This document shows, piece by piece, positions 1-9,348 of a stretch of DNA of 28,193 bases. Origin of the DNA: Phoronis australis (taxonomy: Eukaryota > Phoronida > Phoronidae); NCBI GenBank assembly GCA_002633005.1, contig NMRA01000274.1:4289-32481 (forward strand). The letters are read 5' to 3'. Positions within the stretch are counted from its first letter, which is position 1. Each line of letters opens with the position of its first letter. The notes below the pieces were generated by a model, which did not search any database, was not told where the DNA came from, and saw nothing but the letters and a program-made list of their open reading frames with translations. The position numbers and the translations under genes were made by a program.

Positions 1-1297
1 GGTTTTTGCCTTGTACCCCCTTAGCTGTCACCTGTGGGGAATTACCCTCTGAACCCCCAGGAGCAAACATTCAAATTTTATTGTCCATGGAGGTATGAAC
101 TGTTATAAGGAAAGATAATTTGCCTTGTTAAGAACTCAAACATGAAACAAAACCGTGATAGATTTTGAAGGGAGCTTCAAAAGAATAAAAACAAATACAC
201 TTTAATATTGATTAAAATACACATTTTCATTCTCATTCGATTATAAGTGGATGTTAGTTTACGTATTCTAACCATTTGCAATCATACAGTAATTTTATTG
301 CACGTTGAACGTCATTAAAGTATGAATTCATCAGTGTTTACATTGTTCGGACTGCGCTCCTAAGTAAGTATTGATTATTCACCGCTTGGGGCGCTAGTGT
401 TTCGACCGGTAACCATTGCGGCGAATGGTAAAGTGGCGGAGTGAACTCTCCTATACTCGTACACTCCTTGCTAATATCGTGGTATAAAGTAAAGTATGCA
501 TTAAATGTATACAACTGTCTATATTTTAAACAAAGACAAGAAATATAATACGTTAATTTTCAGATTATCAAGCAGGTCAAGGGCCATGATTACCAAAGAC
601 AGTCAATAAAAGTAACTATGGTCGCTAGAGTGTAGTTTCAAGTGTGTGAAAAATGTATATAAGTACAGGATTTCTGGTGAATTCGTTAAATTAGTCATAG
701 AGTATCTGAAGTTTCCACGAGACAAAGTTCGACAAAGCGTCCGTCATCATCCATTTAGCGGAAATTTACATTACTTGCTTTTTGAAATGTCGTTATCTTA
801 ACACGAGGTAGCTCACTTGCATGGCAAAATTCGGCATTGCAACAGCCAGTGACCCTCTTAGTTACGCTGGCCACCTTCGGGGGGTAAGACATAAAAGTTA
901 TGACAAGAATGAGGAGGTGGTAATTTTGGGTAATGGATGGTTATATATTTTGATGCTTAAAAATTACTACATTGATGCGAAATAGTAAAACAACAATCAT
1001 CTGGGTAAAATCAGCCTCAGTTACGATACCGTCACATTCATTTTCGAGTGAATGCTCCTCCCTAAAAACGTTGATCAACTTAGCCCTAAACTGGCCGAGA
1101 CGAGAGCCAGCATCTCGATGGAAAAGTCCTTGCGGGAAGTAAGTAGTGCAAAGCATATGTTAGATTTCCAGTTAAATGTTGGAAGAAAGCAAAATTAATA
1201 ATATTATTTATCAAAAAGTCACATGGTAACTATGAACAGCAATCACAATCGCTGGAGTATTTTACGTAATTGAATCTAAAGTACAGGATACATAGAA
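1..1297. other. Non-coding stretch, no gene recognised
   Basis: I see no protein similarity, splice-bounded exon or RNA gene here. Open frames are short and unconvincing. The segment around 800-900 resembles 2740-2820: both have an AACACGAG start, a CATTG or CATCAGCCA-type middle and a GACCC..CTTAG end. This hints at an old dispersed repeat of which two degraded copies remain. Confidence 0.4.
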
Positions 1298-1332
<35 letters not shown>

Positions 1333-1349
1333 TGTGCGTGTGGTGTGCG
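1298..1349. repeat. (GCGT)n microsatellite
   Basis: Nine uninterrupted copies of GCGT run from 1298 to 1333 and continue as an imperfect GTGCGTGTG tract to about 1349. Alternating purine-pyrimidine DNA of this kind can adopt Z-DNA. The minus-strand open frame running across it (Thr-His-Ala-Arg repeats) is a by-product of the repeat and not a gene. Confidence 0.95.
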
Positions 1350-1955
1350 ATATAGCATGGACTTGCATAAAATGTGTAGTAAATTGATTATCAAATTCTT
1401 TTTCCTTAGTGTATCTTAAGCTAATGTCACCAGCGGGAGTCAAAGTTTGATAAAGTTTCTGTTTGAATAGAAATTGGTCATAATAAACGTCAGGAATTCT
1501 CGTGGAATTCTCGCGGCGGCCATGCACTGCACCGGCGTCTGAAACTAGGCTGCAACTTTTAAACGAGCTTTTTTAATCTGAGTAATCTGACAATGATTAT
1601 GTAACTGTGAATAAACCGTTTCTGACAGCAAGGCGTGTGTTTATTGCTCTTTATGAAACAATGAAGGGCAAAACGAAAGTTATTTGAAATTCCCGTTATC
1701 GTGAAATTGATGTATACAATTTGCATGTGCCGTGTCCACCACATTTCCTTGTATTAGGAACGTGTTTAACAAGTCTCGACAGAGAAACTGCTATCGAAAA
1801 TCTTCAGGCCTCCCACCAGCTGATGCGTGATGTCATCGGGTTGAATGGTTTGGTCCTCTTTTGTATTCTCGTTTTGTTTACGTCTTTCGGTACCCGTTAA
1901 CATTGTTAATTGGAGACTGTTGATAGATACTGTATCGATTCAATGAATCCACAGT
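1350..1955. other. Non-coding stretch, nothing recognised
   Basis: I find no recognisable domain, splice-bounded exon, RNA gene or repeat. Open frames on either strand are under 85 codons and show no motif. Confidence 0.4.
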
Positions 1956-2065
1956 TGCGGATTTTTAAGATCGTTAGAAGCGAGTCAGCAGGGGCGGATA
2001 CAGGATTTGAGTTGGGTGACAAGGCACAGTATTAGTCAGGATTTTGCCCGTCAGGCGTTGGCACC
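1956..2065 (+). repeat. Direct repeat copy 1 with truncated hAT-like MITE end
   Basis: This segment is repeated almost base for base at 2266-2378, 310 bp downstream. It includes about 33 bp of flank followed by the start of a MITE (CAGGGGCGGATACAGG, from about 1989). The MITE is cut off at 2065, where a different 200-bp dispersed repeat begins. The duplication therefore covers both element and flank, which points to segmental duplication and not two independent insertions. Confidence 0.8.
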
Positions 2066-2264
2066 GCAAAAAGTTGCCTTTCCACAACCTCTAGCTGAGC
2101 GCGCATATTCTGAGCCTTATACTTGGATGTTGTGGAGACAAATAGTTCAATGTTTGGCCTTCTGAAATTTGCGCACATTTTTTCTAAAGACCGTAGCTCA
2201 ATAGAAGAATTGACATAAACCATATCTAAAGTTTCCTTTTGATGACCTAATTAGGCAAATGCAG
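2066..2264 (-). repeat. 200-bp dispersed repeat, copy 1, with open frame
   Basis: About 94% identical to 4462-4660 over its length, with scattered substitutions and a one-base length change in an A run. On the minus strand both copies keep the same open frame for about 52 residues (from MVYVNSSIELRS to VVERQLF), with four amino-acid differences and about three silent ones. An AG precedes the shared frame in copy 1 (TAATTAG), so it could be a duplicated exon. I do not recognise the peptide; it may equally be part of a mobile element. Flanked here by the two copies of the 110-bp direct repeat. Confidence 0.75.
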
Positions 2265-2265
2265 G

Positions 2266-2378
2266 TGCGGATTTTTAAAATCGTTAGAAGCGAGTCAGCA
2301 GGGGCGGATACAGGGTTTTGAGTTGGGGGGGGCAGGGCACAGTATTAGTCAGGATTTTGCCCGTCAGACATTGGCACC
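2266..2378 (+). repeat. Direct repeat copy 2
   Basis: Second copy of the 1956-2065 segment, differing by a few substitutions and a longer G run near 2325-2332. Its 3' part is the left portion of the complete MITE at 2299-2455. Confidence 0.8.
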
Positions 2379-2455
2379 CCGTACTGCTAAATGGAATTTA
2401 TGAGAATTTTAGGGAGGGTCATGGCCCCTTGCCCCCTCCCCCAAATCCGCCACTG
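2299..2455. mobile_element. hAT-like MITE, about 157 bp
   Basis: Begins CAGGGGCGGATACAGG and ends CCAAATCCGCCACTG, whose reverse complement (CAGTGGCGGATTTGG) matches the start in most positions. Imperfect terminal repeats beginning CAG(G/T)GGCGGAT are characteristic of non-autonomous hAT-type elements in many animals. I could not find a clean 8-bp target duplication, which fits the duplication of its left end with flank. No coding capacity. Confidence 0.6.
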
Positions 2456-3052
2456 GCCAATGACCCGTTTTTTATGGGTGACTATCGGTTTTTGCCAGAT
2501 ATTGAAAGTCGCAGAAACATTATTTTGAAAATGAGGATGCGTACTGTGTTGAGAGAAGAGCTTTCATGCAAGAGGTGTACCTGCACCATAATATGCAATG
2601 AAATGAAATTTGATTTCTTCAATGCTCAATTCATATTTTCGTCGACAATTCGTATTTAATGTTAGTATTGAAAGCCTAAGATCCATAAAGTGTATCACGT
2701 CATCCGATCTATTCGTGTACTTTGCATGATCGTTTAGAACACTCGTCACTAAACACGAGCTCATTTGACAAGATTTGGCCTTGCATCAGCCATTGACCCC
2801 CTTAGTGCACTGATCAAATGAGTACGGGTAACCTTAGGCATAAAGAAAGAGATAATGCTTTGTACAATGCTTTGATACTATGAAGTTGCTACTTTTATGA
2901 GAAAACCGTTACACTTTTAAAAAATGTAAAGCGATCAGTATTTTCCATATCAGATAGATTTCTTAAGACCACGCATAGGACAAAGCTACCATTAATAGAA
3001 AAAAATGAAAAGTTGTGTGAAGTCAAAAAGTCCATTTGGTTCAGATCGAAAC
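2456..3052. other. Non-coding stretch, nothing recognised
   Basis: The only notable content is the weak similarity of 2740-2820 to 800-900. No domain, RNA gene or reliable splice-bounded exon was seen. Confidence 0.4.
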
Positions 3053-3313
3053 TTTTTATTTAACAAGATACAAATGTACGGTACGAAACAAAGAGTAATA
3101 TTTGTATGAGCGTATATACAAGCAAGAATACAATAATGACTGCTATATTATATATGTACATATTTTTTCATTTAAATGTGAGAATGAGAAATTTTTTTAA
3201 TCAGATACAAATATACAATATGAAACAAAGAATGATATATGAAAGAGCGTATACACAAACAATAATACAAAAATGACAATTAAACATGTACATATTTCTT
3301 TTCATTTAAATGG
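3053..3313. repeat. Tandem duplication of an AT-rich 125-bp unit
   Basis: Two adjacent copies, about 3053-3179 and 3193-3313. Each runs from a T-rich start through AGATACAAAT, GAAACAAAG, GAGCGTATA and ATGTACATATTT to CATTTAAATG. Divergence is roughly a quarter of positions, so this is an old duplication. No open frame is conserved. Confidence 0.75.
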
Positions 3314-4023
3314 CGTACTCTGTACATTCCCATTTGTTTACCGACCAAGGTATAAACCGCTAGCGGCTGGTTACCAGTGATAATTATAACAAGATCAATG
3401 TACAGAAAAAAAATATTTAGACTACTGACGTACACAATCCCAAACGGAAAGCATTGGAGATGGCCAAGGCCGACACAGAATCTCTGAACATTCGAACATT
3501 TATAACAATTAATGAAATGGCAATTTTCACCACAGTTGTTTTATAGTATATTTTTAAAGTAGAAAGAAAAAAACATAACATGGAATTAGTTATTGTTTTA
3601 TTCAAAACGCATTCTTAAAATTTGCAGTGGTTCAAAAGATATGGCAGTGGTAATACAGGTCCATTTGGTTTTGATGTTTTTTCGTTGGTGACATAGTATA
3701 TGATGGTCGATAGTTTCTATTATTAGTAATGTAGCCGATTCCACGGTAACTACAATGTCAAATATTGTGGTTATTTAACTATTTTCAGGAGATGGTACAA
3801 GTTCAGTGCTAAGTTGCCGTTGTTGTTTTTCTCTGTTATCTCTTTTCAAGCTCAGATAGACTATATCTGAGTTTCAAGTAATAAATCGTTACATTTAAAA
3901 CTGTTTCTTTTACTGGAGAAAACTTGCAACCTAACGGCGCAAGAACATACATATAGGATGTGATCCGCCACGTGAACAGTCTGAGAGAAGTATTTAGAAA
4001 ATCTGCGGAAAAATGAAAGAAAC
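3314..4023. other. Non-coding stretch, nothing recognised
   Basis: Short open frames on the minus strand lack motifs. Isolated half X-box-like strings (GGTAAC) occur near 3745. No gene or repeat family could be supported. Confidence 0.4.
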
Positions 4024-4191
4024 TTATGGGATGAATACAAAACGTACATCGATTGACGTACATAAAGTAATATCCCACTCGACATTATTCCTTCGGTCTC
4101 GATCGATATGTTGAATAATGTCTAGTGGGATATTACTTCATGTACGCCACTCTTGGTACGTTTTGTGTATATATTGATGTCCCAAAAAAGT
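4024..4191. mobile_element. Foldback (hairpin) MITE
   Basis: Two long inverted arms face each other around a loop of roughly 25 bases (about 4090-4116). The left arm from TACAAAACGTAC (4036) to ACATTATTC pairs with the right arm ending GTACGTTTTGTGTA (4169), including a perfect AAGTAATATCCCACT block. Weaker pairing extends to 4024 and 4191. There is no coding capacity. Such foldbacks are usually non-autonomous DNA transposons; a transcript across it would form a long hairpin. Confidence 0.75.
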
Positions 4192-4461
4192 GAGCGATTT
4201 TTTCACAAGTAATTTGTCAGAAACCGATAAACGATTTTTTTTTCAAATTTCTTACAGATGAACCTTAAGATATCATCAACAAATGTACAAAATATCAAAT
4301 AGATCTGTGTCCAATTTGTGCGAGTACTGTCGAATATAAAAACATCAGGTCAAAAAATAAAATATCAAAAGGGAAGCTCGCTTATTTCAGTCTATGCTCA
4401 ATGTGGCATCCATCTTCCTCCACATGTTAGTTTATAAATAATACAAAGGACGTGCTGCGCC
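4192..4461. other. Non-coding spacer
   Basis: AT-rich, with no recognised gene or repeat between the hairpin element and the dispersed repeat. Confidence 0.4.
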
Positions 4462-4660
4462 GCAAAAAAGTTGCCTTTCCACAACTTCTAGCTGAGCGCG
4501 CATATTCTGAGCCTTATATTTGGATGTTGTGGAGACAAATATTTCAATGTTTGACCTTCTGAAATTTGCGCACATTTTTTTGAAAGAGCGTAGCTCAATA
4601 GAAGAATTGACATAAACCATGGCTAAAGTTTCCTTTTGATGACCTAACTAAGCAAATGCA
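4462..4660 (-). repeat. 200-bp dispersed repeat, copy 2, with open frame
   Basis: Second copy of the element at 2066-2264, same orientation, about 94% identical. Its minus-strand frame again reads MVYVNSSIELRS to VVERQLF. Flanks differ completely from copy 1, so the repeat boundaries are near 4462 and 4660 and it behaves as a discrete mobile or transduced unit. The family is unknown to me. Confidence 0.75.
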
Positions 4661-4699
4661 CGTGGGTTGCTAAGCACGTCCCTCATTTGGTCTCTCCCT

Positions 4700-4965
4700 C
4701 CATCACTTCATATAGCACTACCATGACCACCTATTCTGTTTTAGGATACTCCACTGGCAGCCTCTAATGAAAGGGAGTGGCGACTACTTATAGGAGCTAA
4801 AACAATTCCTTAAAATGTGGAGCACCTCCACCTTCGTCACATCCTTTACCCCACCATATATGTCCCCCTCCCCATACACCACCCCGGGCCCACCCACAAC
4901 CACTCCATTACCACCAAAACCCCACAACCACATTTGGCACCCTCCTAGTTCATTGCACTTCTCCT
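4700..4965 (+). repeat. Isolated copy of the EREWRPFLEEL module with Pro-rich tail
   Basis: From 4748 the plus strand reads TPLAASNEREWR, then diverges from the consensus and stops soon after. The 40 bases upstream (TATAGCACTACCA to TATTCTGTTTTAGG) closely match the bases before the module at 23424, so homology extends outside the coding-like core. Downstream to about 4965 the sequence is C-rich and would encode a Pro/Thr/His-rich stretch, as after the copies in the 22.5-27 kb array. It sits about 18 kb from that array. Confidence 0.7.
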
Positions 4966-5106
4966 TGCCGTTACTATCATAAAGCAGAGCAAGTCCAAAC
5001 TTGAAGTCATTGATGAGATGTAAATGCTTGAATTCTTTATTGCACGCTTTTTCAAAAGTTGACTGAAGTTTGTTAACGCAGTGATTTCTCTTTTTTTTCG
5101 TTCTTA

Positions 5107-5185
5107 GAGGCGGACATCTCAGGAAAGTACGATGCGGTACTTCTTCATGCGGGGACAAATGACATAGTAAACAGACACCACCTGA
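5107..5185 (+). pseudogene. SGNH/GDSL esterase fragment (block III)
   Basis: The plus-strand frame reads KYDAVLLHAGTNDIVNR. HAGTND is the block III signature of SGNH hydrolases, whose Asn supports the oxyanion hole. A long pyrimidine tract and TTCTTAG at 5087-5107 form a plausible splice acceptor just before it. Blocks I and V are not visible nearby, and the reading frame degrades after HHL. SGNH esterase domains occur in ORF1 of CR1-type retrotransposons and in ordinary genes; I cannot tell which this came from. It lies just downstream of the isolated repeat module. Confidence 0.5.
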
Positions 5186-5380
5186 TGATGACTGCACGCG
5201 ACCATCAAGCATGGATCTACATTTGTATCGTCCCTTCTTTCCCGTTTGGATAAGTAAGTAGTTGAATTTAGTAAGTGGTGCTCCGGGAAATACATTTATT
5301 TTGTCATCTCTATTACCAAGTTGTCTTTGATGAAATATCCCAATACCACAATGGTGTTTCTGTCAGTGAGAACAAATATT

Positions 5381-5470
5381 TATGATCGACATATGTTCCG
5401 AATAATGGATAAATGATACGTGCGTCGCAAGCTCGTTACCAGACATGAAAAGAAGACCGCAATATTAGCC
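5381..5470 (-). repeat. SINE body segment shared with 6765-6850
   Basis: The run from TATGATCGACA through GATACGTGCGTCGCAAG to CCAGA.ATGAAAAG.AGACCG recurs at 6767-6846. Here it lies on the 3' side (minus strand) of a tRNA-like head, so it is probably the body or tail of the same SINE family. Confidence 0.6.
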
Positions 5471-5540
5471 TCGAATGGCAGATACAACCGTGTAATAACA
5501 CATAAAGTTATCTCACTAATGATGTAACATTTTGGGTGGA

Positions 5541-5613
5541 AACCGAGGCCGGATTCGAACCCGGGTATCAAGAGTTGCGAGTCGCCGACTGTACCACTAC
5601 ACCACTCAGCGGC
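5541..5613 (-). mobile_element. tRNA-derived SINE head
   Basis: On the minus strand an A-box-like GAGTGGTGTAGTGGTAC (5611-5592 side) is followed at tRNA spacing by a B box GGGTTCGAATCC (5562-5549 side). The 5' and 3' ends do not pair as an acceptor stem and no convincing anticodon arm forms, so a working tRNA is unlikely. The A and B boxes are internal RNA polymerase III promoter elements. The downstream body (to about 5380) is repeated at 6765-6850. Confidence 0.7.
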
Positions 5614-6166
5614 TGACGTCATCGAATGTGAAAATAGAATACATAACTGAGCACGCGCAACAATCGCATGTTCGCATGTTTAGCAAAGGTCATTGCACTG
5701 ACATTTATAGGCTATGAAAAACAAGACGCATAATTTCCATGAAAACGATATTTTAATTCAGTGAAATTTTTCTCTCGTGTTCTCTCACTTGTAAATCACC
5801 GATCTCTAATTTGAATGCAGGTATCGTGTCGTCGGGATCCTTTGACTTGAGTATTATAGTCAGTTACTAGTGGTAACCTACTTTAGCAGACGATATTTTC
5901 CCGGTCGAAGCTTAGCATGATAAAATGTGTAGTAAGCTAAAATAGTTGCTAAACCTTAATTTATAGATTCACTTTATTTCTATTTGGTTTTATATTTCCT
6001 TTGGTTTTGAGTAAAAGCATTATTTGACAAAAATATCTCGGCTTTTCTTAAAAGGTCACGACCTCCGACCCCGGGCCTCTGACATAGAAAGTAGTTACAA
6101 AGCCGAGGCGAGTGGAGAAAGTTAGATCGATTAATTGCAATGTTTCTCGTTCAGTATGTGGTATAA
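5614..6166. other. Non-coding stretch, nothing recognised
   Basis: AT-rich, with no conserved open frame, splice-bounded exon or repeat that I could match elsewhere in the window. Confidence 0.4.
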
Positions 6167-6329
6167 ATAGATTATTACATGTTCTCAGTCGTTATCCCCT
6201 TATCTAGAGCCCTCGTGGATTTTGTAGAATTATCACCCTCGAGGCTAACGCCCCTCGAGCGATAATTCTCCAAAATCCACTCGGGCTCTAAATAACGGGG
6301 AATAACGCCTTCGCCATGTAATAATCTAT
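6167..6329. mobile_element. Long near-perfect inverted repeat (foldback MITE)
   Basis: The left arm (6167-6244) begins ATAGATTATTACATG and the right arm (6252-6329) ends CATGTAATAATCTAT. Arms of about 78 bp pair along nearly their whole length, including GAGCCC, GTGGATTTTG.AGAATTATC and the inner CCCTCGAGG/CCTCGAGGG, leaving a loop of only about 7 bases. No coding capacity. It resembles a palindromic non-autonomous DNA transposon and would make a very stable hairpin if transcribed. Confidence 0.8.
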
Positions 6330-6330
6330 A

Positions 6331-6417
6331 TTTATTATGACTAATATAATTACAATATAATGAATACAGGTAAAAAACATAAAAATGATAATCTCTGGTA
6401 AGATGGGCAATAAAAAG
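6331..6417. repeat. Direct repeat copy 1, 87 bp
   Basis: The run TTTATTATGACTAATA ... CAATAAAAAG recurs 536 bp downstream at 6867-6953 with about 10% divergence. It abuts the hairpin element. Degenerate similarity between the sequences following the two copies suggests the ancestral unit may be longer. Confidence 0.75.
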
Positions 6418-6766
6418 GCGCCGGCGGAGTGGAAGTGTACGAGAGAATGAGGAAAAGTGGGAGGTAGACGGTGGGAAAAATTAATAAGTTTTGGAACGTA
6501 CGACAATGTAGCCGGGACAAAGGTGAACTGAAAGCGAGGTTACAATAACAAAGAAAAAACGCATAAGGACACGTGACAATCATTAGCCTATAAGAGCCAA
6601 GAGCTGACCAAACTCGAGGCACGTGATAACAAAAGACCAATACGAATGCTGGGAAAACGACGTGTAGCCTGCACAAAGGAATAATGGAATAGACCAAAAT
6701 GAAGGGGGAAGGAGTAAGACGGGTCCATGTGTTCACATAAATATATTTATCGAGTTAAAAACCACT

Positions 6767-6846
6767 TATGATCGACACCCGAATGATAGATAGGCCTAAA
6801 TGATACGTGCGTCGCAAGTTCGTTACCAGAGATGAAAAGGAGACCG
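6767..6846. repeat. Copy of the SINE body seen at 5381-5470
   Basis: Shares TTATGATCGACA, AATGATACGTGCGTCGCAAG and GTTACCAGAGATGAAAAG-type strings with 5381-5470, but lacks the tRNA-like head. It lies just before the second copy of the 87-bp direct repeat. Confidence 0.6.
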
Positions 6847-6866
6847 AGGTAGGCAATATAAGGTCA

Positions 6867-6953
6867 TTTATTATGACTAATACAATTACAATATAACGAA
6901 TACAAGTAAACAACATAAAAATGGTAATCTCTGTTAAGATGGACAATAAAAAG
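6867..6953. repeat. Direct repeat copy 2, 87 bp
   Basis: Partner of 6331-6417, same orientation. No open frame of note is conserved. Confidence 0.75.
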
Positions 6954-7320
6954 AACCACCAGAGATGTTGTAAGACAGCTCATGCCCATCCGCAGGGACG
7001 CACGAGAGGAGAGAAATGAAAAGAAAGATGTGCAGGACTACTAACAAACGCTGTCAGCCGGATACCCAACCCTAACTATTTTAGTCCCGTCCACACAGTA
7101 GCTAGTGTAACGTACCCCATTTTTAAGTGGGGTGTCCACACTTACACATATCCAATAACTAGGGTAAGACGTAAGTCGACGCTCTGTGCATGACAATGAA
7201 CAGGCGATACGAATATGGGACACAAAAGGAAACACTTCTGTACGTAATCGCACATGATAATACTTCCGCCTTGCCCCAGATTTGCTATCACTCAAGAATT
7301 TAGAAGTGGCACAGGGTACC

Positions 7321-7448
7321 CTAGAACAAGTTACCTACCTCAAAAAGATAGAGTAAATTGTCAGTCAGTTGGGTAAGTTGCACTAGTTTGAATAGCATCC
7401 ACGCAACCGAAAAACATAGGTACGCGTTCCAGTTGTTACTTGTTCTAG
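7321..7448. mobile_element. Possible small inverted-repeat element
   Basis: CTAGAACAAGTTAC at 7321-7334 is mirrored by GTTACTTGTTCTAG at 7435-7448 (one mismatch in 14). The enclosed 128 bp has no coding potential. The short arms make this a tentative MITE. Confidence 0.4.
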
Positions 7449-7749
7449 AGTAAGGTTGTATGTAGATGGCATTTATGATTTAATTTGGTTACATTTATAA
7501 TTTAATATCATACCAGAAAGGAACTTATAGAGGAAACCGGTTATATAATGAAATTCAATTTTCACCCACACATTGTTTGTCATTAAAGGAGAATGCCACC
7601 CGATTTAAGTAGTCTTTTTTACCGTCTTAATCGGTCTTTATCCACATCGCCTCTTATACGGTCGACCTCACCTTGCCGAGAGGTGTCGCGTTAACCTGTG
7701 AGGAAGGTGAGAAACGACGCAGCGACGTCAGTGGTTCGTCTGCAGAGTG

Positions 7750-8030
7750 AATACCGATATATTGCGGTGCATCGTTCCCGCTTGTCCGAAAAATGAAGCT
7801 GCGAAGAAAGCGAGTGTATCGTTTTTTCGACTTCCTCGAGAGCCTAAAATGCTTATGAAGTGGCTCGCGGTAGTGAAGAATGAAAAGAAAACAAGAACAG
7901 AATTGTAGATGATCAGCATGGAGGCCTACGCTGTTAATAGCAAGTAGTGAGGCCGTGCGAGAAACATTTGCGTGTCTGTGGCCGGCATTTCGTCGACAGT
8001 GGTTTCTCTGACGAATTCCGGCTAACCGTT
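7750..8030 (+). pseudogene. THAP domain remnant of Kolobok transposase
   Basis: THAP domains are C2CH zinc-binding DNA-recognition modules. In one frame from 7768 I read CIVPAC (the C-x(2-4)-C pair at 7768 and 7783), SFFRLPRE (the HRFP-like segment) and MKWL (the invariant Trp at 7861), then a TAG near 7906. The second half of the zinc site, VCGRHFVDSGFSDE (Cys 7977, His 7986), lies in another frame, matching the usual C-x2-H pair. Spacing of about 72 codons between the first Cys and the His fits the family. The domain therefore contains at least one stop and one frameshift. Confidence 0.75.
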
Positions 8031-8228
8031 GCCTGTACGGCGCCTCTCTAGTATTTCTTGATCAGTGTATTCTGGTTCGAACTGATAGCCTGTGAAACCT
8101 AACGATCCGACCCATGAAGTCTTTGTCGGATGAGCTCTTGACAAGTCGGGATTGGCGCCGGGCGAGTTGCCATGAAGACGCTTATTATTCTGCGTTGTTT
8201 CAAAATGAATTATTCTCATCCTAACCAA
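8022..8228 (-). pseudogene. Possible second coding fragment inside the Kolobok element
   Basis: A 68-codon minus-strand frame contains WVGSLGFTGYQFEPEYTDQEILERRR. Acidic and aromatic strings of the type Y.FEP.YT..E occur near the N-terminus of cysteine-rich P2X7-like/THAP-associated proteins, but I recall this only as a loose pattern. The expected downstream CRC.C cluster is absent because the frame runs into the THAP region on the opposite strand. Function unassigned. Confidence 0.3.
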
Positions 8229-9348
8229 TGCTTATATAAAACTGAAACAAAGTCTGTCTCATTAGATACAATTTGTAATGCCTTTGCAGTATTCGTGAGT
8301 GGAAATGTTGAGAAGCCAGCAATGAATAAACCACTGCGTTACCGGCTTTTGATGCCGGCAATAAAGGTAATTGACCGGGCACCGAGGCGGAGCCCTCAGA
8401 CAGCTTCGCGAGATCGGAGGATCTCGCCTTCTGTCCTTGCTGTGGTTGGTTTGGACGTGGATCGAGGGCAGGACCTGGTAGGCGAGGCCGTGTGAGCGCA
8501 TGCTAATTCAGTGTTTGCTGACAGAAAGCTGTTGTGAAACAATTACTCAACTTTATATGCTATGGTCACATGTTAGGGGAATCTTTATATAGAAATACAA
8601 ATACATTATTCAAATCATTGTTACTGTAGAACTTTTGCCCTGACGGTCTGTGGAATTGGTACCCGACTTCGCGGCCCCCGACAAGTAAGTAGATTTTCAG
8701 TTTCGTTGCTAATTCACATAAATAATTAGTGCACAGTATTTCTTTGGATCACTATTATAGTCTGTTCGTGACTGGAGGTTTACCTTCCAACTCAAGCTGG
8801 TTTATGTTCGTGCCAGTCCCGGCGTCCGCGACGGGCCTGATCGGGTTCCGAGCCACTGGCCGGGATAACAAGCGTTTTTTGTGTTTAGAACTCAAAAAAT
8901 CACAAGTCTAAACAACACAAATCTAGCTTGTCATGTCTGTATTTCACGGAAGAATACTTCGAATTTATCTCCGAACAGACCCCAAACTCCTGCTACGGAC
9001 CTTGGTAAATTGGCTTGCCGAGCTTTGTAGGCTATGGTGTGTCCAAATACCAATAAATCCGTAAAAGCGAAATAAAACAACACGTTTTTATAAGAACTAT
9101 GTGTATTTTTAAGGGCTTTTCATCGAAGTTTGATTTATTATGTTAAACGATGAATTCAAGCGTAAGTTGACTCCAGTAACCCGTGTTGTGAATTGCTCAA
9201 CAGACTGCATGTGAAACCAATGACGTCATTAGATAATTTCAATACCTCCGTCTGCCGTCAGCTAACGCAACCGAACGTGCCGTTATCGAATAGAGCTACT
9301 CGATCTAAATTGATACAAAATAGGTTGTTTTTTGGGTGGCATTCTCCT

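Larger units (their letters stand above)
7587..9348 (+). mobile_element. Kolobok-type DNA transposon, decayed
   Basis: The left end AGGAGAATGCCACCC (7587-7601) and the right end GGGTGGCATTCTCCT (9334-9348) are perfect 15-bp inverted repeats. Each is flanked on the outside by TTAA (7583-7586 and 9349-9352), the target duplication of Kolobok and piggyBac elements. A broken THAP zinc finger near the left end favours Kolobok, whose transposases often carry THAP domains. The 1762-bp length is too short for a complete autonomous copy, and the coding parts carry stops and frameshifts. A minus-strand frame at 8022-8228 (YQFEPEYTDQE) may be a second fossil coding segment. Confidence 0.8.

Noticed and set aside
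4784-5212. 142-codon minus-strand open frame
   Set aside because: It runs antisense through the Pro-rich tract and the esterase fragment; Gly/Val-rich composition reflects the C-rich plus strand, with no motif.
5541-5613. Functional tRNA gene
   Set aside because: A and B boxes are good but acceptor and anticodon stems do not pair, and a repeated SINE-like body follows.
6350-6736. 128-codon minus-strand frame with hydrophobic stretches
   Set aside because: It lies across a degenerate AT-rich repeat that recurs at 6867; the hydrophobicity follows from base composition.
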